A stretch of 6,821 bases of DNA from NCBI GenBank assembly GCA_027057985.1, contig JALUTJ010000016.1, positions 1-6,821 on the forward strand, read 5' to 3'. The translations under genes were made by a program, and so were the position numbers. This document shows positions 1-5,544 of the stretch, piece by piece. Numbering within the stretch: the stretch's first letter is position 1; every line of letters begins with the position of its first letter. Source of the stretch: Chromatiales bacterium. GTDB taxonomy: Bacteria > Pseudomonadota > Gammaproteobacteria > UBA6429 > Thiohalophilaceae. The notes under the pieces were generated by a model that did no database searches, was not told the origin of the DNA, and saw nothing but the letters and a program-made list of their open reading frames with translations.

Positions 1-1
1 G

Positions 2-832
2 GGTGAATCCGGCACCGGCAAGGAGCTGGCGGCAAGGGCGATTCACTTTGGCAGCCAGTTTGCAGACAGACCTTTCGTGGTTATCGACTGCGGCTCACTC
101 ACCGATACCCTGCTCGAAAGCGAGCTGTTTGGCCATGAAAAAGGTGCCTTCACCGGGGCACAGAAAACCAAGCAGGGTCTGCTGGAAATTGCATCCGGCG
201 GTACCGTGTTCCTCGATGAAATCGGCAATATCTCCGATGCCATGCAAACCAAGCTGATGCGCGTGATTCAGGAAAAACAGATTACCCGTGTTGGTGGGCT
301 TGAGCCGATCGATATCGATGTTCGCTTTATCGTCGCCAGCAATAAGGACCTTGAGCGCATGGCGATGAACAATGAATTCCGGCACGATCTGTTTCATCGC
401 CTTAACGTGGTCAAACTCACCATGCCGGCACTACGGGAACACCGCGAAGATATTCCGCTGCTGGTACAGCATTTTGTAAAAACCTATGCCGAAAACTTCC
501 AGCGTGATATCAAGGGCTTCGACACCGCCTCGATGAAAAAGCTGCTTGGCCATGACTGGCCCGGCAATGTACGTGAACTGCAAAACCTGGTCGAGCGTTC
601 CGTGGCCCTGGCCGACAGCCCTACTCTGCACCTGGATGAAATCACCAGCCTGCGCAGCACCGATACCATCGACAGTGACTTGCCCACCCTGATGGAACTG
701 GAAAAACGCTATATCTTCAAATTGCTGGATCGTTTCAATGACAGCCGTGAAAAAACCGCCGAAACTCTGGGCATCAACAAGTCCACCCTGTGGCGTAAGT
801 TACAGCAGTATAAAAAAGAGGAAGAAGAATAA
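2..832 (+). CDS. Sigma-54-dependent transcriptional activator (NtrC family), 5' truncated
   Basis: This is an enhancer-binding protein that uses ATP hydrolysis to open promoters held by sigma-54 RNA polymerase. The visible 276 residues start inside the AAA+ domain, so the N-terminal signal-sensing domain (perhaps a receiver) lies outside the window. Visible motifs: Walker A GESGTGKE (1-8), the sigma-54-contacting GAFTGA loop (48-53), Walker B GGTVFLDE (66-73), the arginine-rich [10 protein letters not shown] segment (126-135) and the sensor II motif WPGNVREL (186-193). A Fis-type HTH follows at about 230-270 (ending [11 protein letters not shown]), then a short glutamate-rich tail. The open frame enters from the left edge, so its start is unknown and the GTG at 77 is only an internal valine. 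It converges on hicB with 25 bp between stops and no obvious terminator. A sigma-54-type promoter sits about 770 bp downstream before soxY, so regulation of sox is plausible but unproven. The family is certain; the specific regulator is not identifiable. Confidence 0.96.
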   Translation, partial: GESGTGKELAARAIHFGSQFADRPFVVIDCGSLTDTLLESELFGHEKGAFTGAQKTKQGLLEIASGGTVFLDEIGNISDAMQTKLMRVIQEKQITRVGGLEPIDIDVRFIVASNKDLERMAMNNEFRHDLFHRLNVVKLTMPALREHREDIPLLVQHFVKTYAENFQRDIKGFDTASMKKLLGHDWPGNVRELQNLVERSVALADSPTLHLDEITSLRSTDTIDSDLPTLMELEKRYIFKLLDRFNDSREKTAETLGINKSTLWRKLQQYKKEEEE

Positions 833-857
833 TAGCTTCGCCAACACACTGCCATAT

Positions 858-1187
858 TTAATGTGAAAGTTTTGCACTCGCCACCCGGTTCAGGCTTACC
901 CCTGATTCCGCTGCCTCAATAGCAAGATTACGATGAACCTCGGGGGGAACGCGCACCATAAATTTACCGCTGTATTTTCGTGTGGTTAACGGGACTGGAA
1001 CTTCTTCATTATTTTGCTGCATATCCTCAACACAGTCTTTAACGACCTTGCGAATACCTTTAAGTGCTTTTTCTGCTGTTGCTGCCGCCCAGCTTAGACC
1101 CGGAAATTCTGCACATAAACCGATAAAAGCTTCATCTTCATCTGACCACATTACCCGGTAAGTGTATTTGTCACTTTCAAGAACCAT
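858..1187 (-). CDS. hicB: HicB-family antitoxin
   Basis: Antitoxin of a type II HicAB pair; it should bind and neutralise the HicA RNase and repress the operon. The 109-residue protein has the two expected parts. Residues about 8-60 (YTYRVMWSDEDEAFIGLCAE and on) form the degenerate RNase H-like HicB fold. Residues about 73-107 (SGKFMVRVPPEVHRNLAIEA, then SGVSLN) look like a ribbon-helix-helix DNA-binding domain. The frame stays open upstream to 1370, but that extension reads through hicA in another frame. I chose the ATG at 1185-1187 because the HicB fold starts there and TGAGGT (complement of 1193-1198) lies 5 nt upstream. The start overlaps the hicA end by 11 bp, which fits translational coupling. 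The order toxin then antitoxin is usual for this family. Confidence 0.93.
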   Translation of the reverse strand: MVLESDKYTYRVMWSDEDEAFIGLCAEFPGLSWAAATAEKALKGIRKVVKDCVEDMQQNNEEVPVPLTTRKYSGKFMVRVPPEVHRNLAIEAAESGVSLNRVASAKLSH

Positions 1188-1431
1188 GGTGTACCTCAAT
1201 TTTTTCAATCGCAATAAGTACCTGTCTGACCTGGTAAGGCTTCGCTTTGCCTTTGAAGTTTTGAATATTGACCCGTGGATCACCTTGCCAGGGTGTTTTA
1301 TAAATACAGTGGCTGCTACCACTCTGACGAGGTTTACCAAAATAATGCGAACAAACCTTCTGTAAATCACTGAAACGCACCCCTTTAGGGTTTGCTTTCA
1401 TCTCCCTGACTATTTTAGCAATCCTGCTCAT
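1177..1431 (-). CDS. hicA: HicA-family mRNA interferase toxin
   Basis: Small toxin of 84 residues with the double-stranded-RNA-binding-like HicA fold; family members cleave mRNA and arrest growth when HicB is lost. The signature is clear: NPKGVRFSDL (14-23), the GSSHCIY segment (38-44) with the conserved catalytic histidine at 41, and GKAKPYQVRQVL (61-72). It is the first gene of the pair, and its TGA lies inside the start of hicB. Translation from the ATG at 1429-1431 has no convincing Shine-Dalgarno sequence, and the likely -10 box ends only 6 nt upstream, so the mRNA may be nearly leaderless. The internal ATG at codon 11 has GGGAG directly touching it, which is too close to act as a normal ribosome site. 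The catalytic histidine is intact, so the toxin appears functional. Confidence 0.93.
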   Translation of the reverse strand: MSRIAKIVREMKANPKGVRFSDLQKVCSHYFGKPRQSGSSHCIYKTPWQGDPRVNIQNFKGKAKPYQVRQVLIAIEKIEVHHGS

Positions 1432-1468
1432 CTACTTATAGTAGCATTATTGATACTATTTTCAAGTA
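1432..1468 (-). promoter_or_regulatory. Probable hicA promoter with overlapping inverted-repeat operator
   Basis: On the minus strand TTGAAA (complement of 1460-1465) and TACTAT (complement of 1438-1443) are spaced 16 bp, a reasonable sigma-70 pair. Two inverted repeats built from the same TACT/AGTA half-site overlap them: CTACT-N3-AGTAG at 1432-1444 covers the -10, and TACT-N7-AGTA at 1454-1468 covers the -35. This is the layout expected for autorepression by a ribbon-helix-helix antitoxin such as HicB. The repeats are seen directly; promoter and operator function are inferred. The half-sites are short and the region is AT-rich, so chance is possible. Confidence 0.5.
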
Positions 1469-1489
1469 GTGTTTTTCTAATAGCGTTCC

Positions 1490-1546
1490 GTTGCCATGGT
1501 ACGCACGGATACTGCAACCCCGGTCGTGCAATTTGCATGGCGTTGC
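1490..1546. promoter_or_regulatory. Cluster of TTGC/GCAA half-sites, candidate enhancer (UAS)
   Basis: Five copies of a TTGC or GCAA half-site lie within 57 bp: GTTGC at 1490-1494, GCAAC at 1514-1518, the palindrome TGCAA-T-TTGCA at 1527-1537 (two half-sites), and GTTGC at 1542-1546. The palindrome centre is about 85 bp upstream of the -12 element of the sigma-54-type soxY promoter, a normal distance for an enhancer-binding protein. The repeats are seen; the role is inferred from position. Confidence 0.35.
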
Positions 1547-1569
1547 TGTATGCTTTCAGCCACTTTAAT

Positions 1570-1582
1570 TTTCAAGCTTTTG
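1570..1582 (+). promoter_or_regulatory. IHF-like binding site
   Basis: TTTCAAGCTTTTG matches the IHF consensus WATCAANNNNTTR at all defined positions except the second. It lies between the candidate enhancer and the -24 element, flanked by A/T-rich DNA. This is where IHF typically bends DNA to bring a sigma-54 activator to the polymerase. The consensus is loose and one position fails, so confidence is low. Confidence 0.3.
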
Positions 1583-1592
1583 ATATTTAAGT

Positions 1593-1604
1593 AGTTTTAA
1601 AACT
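1593..1604. repeat. 12-bp perfect palindrome AGTTTTAAAACT
   Basis: A perfect 12-bp palindrome ends on the T of the TGG in the -24 element of the soxY promoter. A protein bound here would touch the polymerase site. It is AT-rich and short, so it may be no more than chance. Confidence 0.35.
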
Positions 1605-1619
1605 GGCCTGTTCCTTGCT
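1603..1619 (+). promoter_or_regulatory. Sigma-54 (-24/-12) promoter of soxYZA
   Basis: CTGGCCTG-TTCC-TTGCT matches the sigma-54 consensus YTGGCACG-N4-TTGCW, with only the A and C after TGGC changed. The invariant GG (1605-1606) and GC (1617-1618) have the required 10 bp between them, and the four bases before it (AAAA) fit the extended consensus. Transcription would start near 1630, leaving a leader of about 24 nt with GGAGGA at 1642-1647 before the soxY ATG. No better sigma-70 pair is visible here. A sigma-54 activator gene lies nearby at 2-832. Confidence 0.72.
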
Positions 1620-1653
1620 CTATAGAACGGTACGTTAATCTGGAGGAATCAAT

Positions 1654-2115
1654 ATGCAACGTAGAACTTTCATGAAAGGCACACTGGCCGCAGGCGGTGT
1701 TGCTGTTGCTGTCAGCGCGGGTTTACTGAGCCCACGTGCAGTCCTGGCCGCATGGCCAAAGTCGGCTTTTGAAGCCAAGTCTGTTTCCGACGCCTTAAGT
1801 GGCCTCGGTGTCGGTACTTCAAGTGCTTCTGGTGATATCAAGATCAAGGCACCGGATATTGCTGAAAACGGAGCGGTGGTTCCTGTTCAGGTAAAAACCT
1901 CGATCGCTGGTGTGACTTCTATCGCCATCCTGACTGAGAAAAATGCCAACCCACTGGCGGCCAACTTCAACCTGAAGGGCTCTGCCAAGGGCTTTGTTGC
2001 GACACGTATCAAGATGTCGAAGACATCACCCGTGATTGCCGTTGTCAAGGCAGGCGGTAAAGCATACAGCGCGCGCAAAGAAGTCAAAGTGACCATTGGT
2101 GGCTGTGGCGGCTAA
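1654..2115 (+). CDS. soxY: SoxY, sulfur-carrier subunit of the Sox thiosulfate-oxidation system
   Basis: SoxY is the periplasmic carrier on which sulfur intermediates stay covalently bound during thiosulfate oxidation. The 153-residue protein starts with a twin-arginine signal (QRRTFMKG at 2-9, then a hydrophobic stretch) with likely cleavage after the VLA at 30-32. This fits export by Tat of a folded SoxYZ pair. The mature part is the Ig-like SoxY domain. The protein ends in the diagnostic swinging arm GGCGG (149-153), with the substrate-carrying cysteine at 151. GGAGGA at 1642-1647 sits 6 nt before the ATG. It is first in soxYZA, behind a sigma-54-type promoter. soxX, often found just upstream of soxY, is absent; a hicAB pair occupies that side. 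Length and motif are normal for the family. Confidence 0.97.
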   Translation: MQRRTFMKGTLAAGGVAVAVSAGLLSPRAVLAAWPKSAFEAKSVSDALSGLGVGTSSASGDIKIKAPDIAENGAVVPVQVKTSIAGVTSIAILTEKNANPLAANFNLKGSAKGFVATRIKMSKTSPVIAVVKAGGKAYSARKEVKVTIGGCGG

Positions 2116-2141
2116 CCCTTAACCTTCAGGAGAGAATTATT

Positions 2142-2456
2142 ATGGCTAAAAAAATTCGTTTACGTGCTTCCGCCAAGGGTGGTGTTGCCACTGTTAAGGC
2201 ACTGATCACACACCCTATGGAAACCGGTAACCGTAAAGACAAGAAAACCGGCAAGAAGATCCCGGCTCATTTCATCCAGACCGTCAGTGGTAAGCACAAC
2301 GGTAAGGAAGTCATGCTGGCTGAATGGGGTCCTGCTGTTTCCAAGAACCCTTATGTTTCATTCCAGTTTGCCGGTGCCAGCAAGGGCGATACCGTTGAAC
2401 TGAGCTGGTCTGATAACAAGGGCGGTTCTGCTTCAGCAACTACTAAAGTCCGTTAA
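2142..2456 (+). CDS. soxZ: SoxZ, partner subunit of the SoxYZ sulfur carrier
   Basis: SoxZ forms a tight heterodimer with SoxY and positions its cysteine arm for the Sox enzymes. The 104-residue protein has the family pattern: an N-terminal beta strand (KKIRLRAS, 3-10), the THPMETG motif (23-29), a basic linker RKDKKTGKKIPAHFI (31-45), and the C-terminal part WGPAVSKNPYVSF (62-74) followed by DTVELSWSDNKG (83-94). It has no signal peptide and no cysteine, as expected for a protein exported in complex with Tat-borne SoxY. AGGAGAG at 2128-2134 lies 7 nt before the ATG, and the gap from soxY is 26 bp, so the genes are cotranscribed and probably made in balanced amounts. Lysine content is high (15 of 104). 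Confidence 0.97.
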   Translation: MAKKIRLRASAKGGVATVKALITHPMETGNRKDKKTGKKIPAHFIQTVSGKHNGKEVMLAEWGPAVSKNPYVSFQFAGASKGDTVELSWSDNKGGSASATTKVR

Positions 2457-2493
2457 AACAATAACTACAATCATCCTTATCATTGAGTATGAC

Positions 2494-2498
2494 AGGAG
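2494..2498 (+). promoter_or_regulatory. Ribosome binding site that sets the soxA start
   Basis: AGGAG lies 8 nt before the ATG at 2507. The frame also allows a TTG at 2483 and an ATG at 2489, but this site falls inside that extension and only the 2507 start puts the signal peptide at the N-terminus. Confidence 0.75.
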
Positions 2499-2506
2499 TT
2501 TATAAA

Positions 2507-3391
2507 ATGAAAAAAATTATCTTAGCAGCAACAGCCATGCTGATCGGTTTAGCGCCGATGATGGCTGACGCTTCTCCTCGTGATGATTTAAAGAAGTTTC
2601 GTAATTACTTCTTTAAAATGAATCCAGGTCTCAAACTGCAGGACTACGCAAACGGTATTTATGCACTGGATGCCAACCGTCGCGCAGAATGGGAAAACAT
2701 CGAAGAATTTCCTCCTTATGAAGAAGGTATTGATGCAGGTAAAGCCCTGTTCAAGAAATACAAGGTTGGTAAATGCTTCAAAAATGGTGGTATTGGCATT
2801 CGCCAGTTATACCCCTACTATGATCGCAAAACCCGTAAGGTGCACACCCTCGAAGGTGACCTGATGGCCTGTATCAAGAAAAATGGCTTTAACCCAAAGA
2901 AAGAAAAGCTGAAATTCGGTAAAGGCAAATTCGCCGGTATCGCAGCTTACATGACTTACACTTCACGTGGTAAAGCGACCAATGTAAAAATTGATCCAAG
3001 TAAAAAGTCAATGGCTATCTATAACCGTGGTAAGCATCACTTCTATGCCAAGCGCGGTCAACTGAACTTCGCCTGTGCCGATTGTCACGTATACAACCAT
3101 GGCATGATGGCTCGTGGTAACCTGCTTAGCCCTGCACTGGGTCATACCTCGCACTTCCCGGTATGGCGTCGCAAGTGGGCCAAGAAAACTGCCAAGAAGA
3201 AAGGCAAATCAGGACCATTCGATGGCTTTGGTACTATCCAGCGTCGTTACGGTGGCTGTAACAAGCAGGTTCGCGCCAAGCCGCTGAAGCCTAAAAAAGG
3301 TCATCAGAACCCAGAATACGTTGCACTGGAGTATTTCCATACTTATATGAGCAACGGTATCAAGATCAACGGTCCTGCTGTTCGCCAGTAA
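2507..3391 (+). CDS. soxA: SoxA, mono-haem c-type cytochrome subunit of SoxAX
   Basis: SoxA pairs with SoxX to join thiosulfate oxidatively to the SoxY cysteine in the periplasm. The 294-residue protein has a Sec signal peptide (MKKIILAATA and on, likely cut after ADA at 20-22). It has a single haem motif CADCH (190-194). The active-site/haem-ligand cysteine is C251 in RRYGGCNKQVRAKP. C90 and C122 stand where the N-terminal haem domain lies and have no CxxCH, so this is the mono-haem type with a probable disulfide. The motifs AAYMTYTSRGK and AKRGQLNFACADCH are typical. Unusual features are high lysine content (41 of 294) and an apparent lysine-rich insertion at about 226-240, between the KW motif and GTIQRRYGGC. 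The gene follows soxZ by 50 bp and is closed by a terminator. SoxX must be encoded elsewhere. Confidence 0.96.
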   Translation: MKKIILAATAMLIGLAPMMADASPRDDLKKFRNYFFKMNPGLKLQDYANGIYALDANRRAEWENIEEFPPYEEGIDAGKALFKKYKVGKCFKNGGIGIRQLYPYYDRKTRKVHTLEGDLMACIKKNGFNPKKEKLKFGKGKFAGIAAYMTYTSRGKATNVKIDPSKKSMAIYNRGKHHFYAKRGQLNFACADCHVYNHGMMARGNLLSPALGHTSHFPVWRRKWAKKTAKKKGKSGPFDGFGTIQRRYGGCNKQVRAKPLKPKKGHQNPEYVALEYFHTYMSNGIKINGPAVRQ

Positions 3392-3408
3392 GCACTGTAT
3401 GACTTGAT

Positions 3409-3438
3409 AAAAAACCCGGCTTATGCCGGGTTTTTTTT
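3409..3438 (+). terminator. Rho-independent terminator after soxA
   Basis: CCCGGC (3415-3420), loop TTAT and GCCGGG (3425-3430) form a perfect 6-bp GC stem. The preceding six A's extend it by pairing with the T-run, and eight T's follow (3431-3438). It lies 17 bp past the soxA stop and separates soxYZA from the permease gene. The flanking A-run means it could also work on the other strand. Confidence 0.93.
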
Positions 3439-3501
3439 GCCTGTCTTTTTTCACGAAAAACTTGAAGCAAACACTGCCTTTTATGCCATGTTGAAACTCT
3501 A

Positions 3502-3507
3502 TATAAT
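3502..3507 (+). promoter_or_regulatory. Candidate -10 box for the permease-nhaD operon
   Basis: A perfect TATAAT stands between the soxA terminator and the permease start, where a new promoter is needed. No good -35 lies 15-19 bp upstream; TTGAAA at 3491-3496 is only 5 bp away. The promoter is therefore weak, activator-dependent, or the match is chance in AT-rich DNA. Confidence 0.35.
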
Positions 3508-3546
3508 ATTTACCTCATTCTTGATTTCAGAATAAAAATAACCATC

Positions 3547-3552
3547 AGGGGA
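3547..3552 (+). promoter_or_regulatory. Ribosome binding site supporting a TTG start
   Basis: AGGGGA lies 6 nt before the TTG at 3559, a good Shine-Dalgarno match and spacing. The first in-frame ATG is codon 11 (3589), preceded only by the weaker AAAGAG, so TTG is the preferred start. Confidence 0.65.
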
Positions 3553-3558
3553 CGTATT

Positions 3559-5520
3559 TTGGATATTTCAGCATTTGTCAAAGAGAACATGAAAAACCTA
3601 ATCGCCGCCATCGTATTTATCCTCCTTGGCTTATATCTCGCGAATATCGTGCCTTCTGTTGAGATTGCCTGGGTCATGGCTATCCTGTTACTGACCATTT
3701 ACCTGTTTGCCTTTGAAATCGTCCCTGTCGATGTTGCCGCCGTCACCGTCATGGTGATTCTCGGACTGACCGGTCTGGTTGCAACCCAGATGGGACTCTC
3801 AGCACCTCTGGTGGATTCCAAAGATCTGTTCAACGGCTTTGCCGGTAATGCCGTCATGTCGATTATCGCAGTCATGATTATTGGCTCCGGCCTGGATAAA
3901 ACCGGCCTTATGACCAAGGTGGCCAGCTTTATTCTCAAAATTGGTGGTAGTACCGAGCAACGTGTTATCCCGATTGTATCCGGCACCGTGGGCATCATTT
4001 CCAGTTTTATGCAGAACGTGGGCGCGGCAGCATTGTTCCTGCCCGTAGTGAGTCGTATTTCTACCCGCACCGGGCTGCCCATGTCGCGTTTGCTGATGCC
4101 CATGGGCTTTACCGCCATTCTCGGTGGTACCGTGACCATGGTCGGTTCCAGTCCGCTCATCCTGCTCAATGACCTGATCAAGACCTCGAATACTGCTCTG
4201 CCGGCAGACAGGCAGATGGAATACTTTGATATTTTCTCGGTCACTCCGATTGGCCTGGCCCTGATTACAGCGGGTATCCTCTACTTCGTTATTGCAGGGC
4301 GTTATGTGCTGCCTAAAAACAAATCAGAAGGCGCATCTGCCGGCAGCGCCATGGACTATTTCCAGGAACTCTATGGCCTCGACTATGACCTCAACGAAAT
4401 CCAGGTTCCCAGCGAAAGCCCTCTGGTGGGGCATCTGCTGGAGGATATCGAGCATGACTACAAGATCCGTATTATCGCCATGCAGCGGGGAACTGAAGAC
4501 CTGAGAATTGGCCCCGGTGGCGTCGCCCGTGATACCCCGATCGAAGGTGGTGCTGTACTCGGCATTATTGGATCCGCCTATGCCATTCGTGGCTTTGCGG
4601 ATAAATTTGGGTTAAAAGTTCGCAATCAACTGGAAAGTTTTACCGATGCCCTTTCTGCAGCCAAAGCCGGTATTGCCGAGATCGTTATTCCACCGAGCTC
4701 ATCACTCAAAGGAAAGAGTGCCCGTGATGTCTGGATGCGTAAAAGCTATGGACTTTCACTGCTGGCCATCCATCGTGGTGGAGAAACCATCCGTGAGGGT
4801 GATGGGGTACGGGACATGCCCCTGCAGGCAGGTGATACCCTGGTGGTTCACGTCACCTGGGATGCCCTGGCACGGCTGGCCAAAGATACGAAAAATTTTG
4901 TTGTCGTGACCACGGATTATCCCCACGAGGAGGTCCGCCCGCATAAACTGGGTTTTGCCCTGCTATTTTTCTTTATTGCCCTGAGCCTGGTGCTGTTTTC
5001 CGACCTGCGCCTGTCGGTATCATTGCTGGTTGGCGCCATGGGCATGGTTTTAAGTGGTGTCCTGAGCATGGATGAGGCCTACGAGGCCGTAAGCTGGAAA
5101 ACGGTCTTTCTGCTGGCCAGCCTGATCCCACTGGGTCTTGCGGTTGAGAGTTCCGGCACCGCGGCCTGGATTGCCGATGCCACGCTTCGGCTCATGGGTG
5201 ATGTACCGACATGGGTGCTACAGGCCGTTATCGCCACCCTGGCAACCTTCTTCACCCTGGTCATGTCCAATGTCGGTGCCACGGTGTTACTGGTACCTCT
5301 CGCAGTGAATATTGCGATTGGTGCTGGTGCCGATCCGGCTGTGTTTGCCCTGACCGTGGCCATTGCCACCTCGAATTCGTTCCTTATCCCCACGCACCAG
5401 GTCAATGCCCTGATTATGGGACCGGGTGGCTACCGGGTACCGGACTTCCTCAAGGCCGGTGGCATTATGACGGTTCTGTTTTTAATCGTCTCCCTCGTCA
5501 TGCTGAACCTTGTCTTTTAA
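3559..5520 (+). CDS. SLC13/DASS-family permease with two central RCK_C-like (TrkA_C) domains
   Basis: This inner-membrane anion transporter has 653 residues. Residues about 12-250 hold roughly eight hydrophobic segments and residues about 463-653 hold seven more. Between them a soluble region of about 200 residues carries two RCK_C-like repeats, near 278-355 (QVPSESPLVG, ending with VLGIIGSAYAIRGFA) and 373-447 (VIPPSSSLKGKSARD, ending with DTLVVHVTWDALARL). The two membrane halves carry matching signature loops, QNVGAAALFLP (152-162) and SNVGATVLLVP (570-580). These are the counterparts of the SNT-type substrate and sodium loops of the superfamily. The C-terminal part also has TSNSFLIPTHQVNALIMGPGGY (604-625). 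Relatives include SAC1-type and other proposed sulfate or sodium:anion carriers, but the substrate cannot be read from sequence. The TTG start is backed by AGGGGA. It follows the soxA terminator and precedes nhaD by 24 bp. Position beside sox makes sulfate or a sulfur oxyanion a reasonable guess only. Confidence 0.9.
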   Translation: MDISAFVKENMKNLIAAIVFILLGLYLANIVPSVEIAWVMAILLLTIYLFAFEIVPVDVAAVTVMVILGLTGLVATQMGLSAPLVDSKDLFNGFAGNAVMSIIAVMIIGSGLDKTGLMTKVASFILKIGGSTEQRVIPIVSGTVGIISSFMQNVGAAALFLPVVSRISTRTGLPMSRLLMPMGFTAILGGTVTMVGSSPLILLNDLIKTSNTALPADRQMEYFDIFSVTPIGLALITAGILYFVIAGRYVLPKNKSEGASAGSAMDYFQELYGLDYDLNEIQVPSESPLVGHLLEDIEHDYKIRIIAMQRGTEDLRIGPGGVARDTPIEGGAVLGIIGSAYAIRGFADKFGLKVRNQLESFTDALSAAKAGIAEIVIPPSSSLKGKSARDVWMRKSYGLSLLAIHRGGETIREGDGVRDMPLQAGDTLVVHVTWDALARLAKDTKNFVVVTTDYPHEEVRPHKLGFALLFFFIALSLVLFSDLRLSVSLLVGAMGMVLSGVLSMDEAYEAVSWKTVFLLASLIPLGLAVESSGTAAWIADATLRLMGDVPTWVLQAVIATLATFFTLVMSNVGATVLLVPLAVNIAIGAGADPAVFALTVAIATSNSFLIPTHQVNALIMGPGGYRVPDFLKAGGIMTVLFLIVSLVMLNLVF

Positions 5521-5530
5521 TTTTTCCCTG

Positions 5531-5535
5531 AAGGA
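5531..5535 (+). promoter_or_regulatory. Ribosome binding site for the nhaD GTG start
   Basis: AAGGA lies 9 nt before the GTG at 5545. The next in-frame ATG (5575, codon 11) would cut into the N-terminal hydrophobic leader and has no upstream purine-rich site, so GTG is preferred. Confidence 0.55.
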
Positions 5536-5544
5536 ATCCACGAA

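Noticed and set aside
833..857. Terminator between the converging activator and hicB genes
   Set aside because: No GC-rich hairpin with a T-run is visible in the 25-bp gap.
1188..1370. Upstream extension of hicB giving a 170-residue protein
   Set aside because: The extra 61 residues come from reading through hicA in another frame and show no family features; the HicB fold and a good ribosome site mark the start at 1187.
2483..2506. TTG at 2483 or ATG at 2489 as the soxA start
   Set aside because: They would place the AGGAG site inside the gene and put polar residues ahead of the signal peptide; ATG 2507 fits better.
2774..2874. Possible second haem site in the N-terminal half of SoxA
   Set aside because: C90 and C122 are single cysteines with no CxxCH, so only one haem is supported.
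3491..3507. TTGAAA and TATAAT as a sigma-70 promoter pair
   Set aside because: Only 5 bp separate them, far below the 15-19 bp needed; only the -10 was kept, with low confidence.
3699..4244. 181-codon open frame on the minus strand inside the SLC13-type permease
   Set aside because: Antisense shadow of a well-supported membrane protein, with low-complexity Thr/Ile/Met-rich translation.
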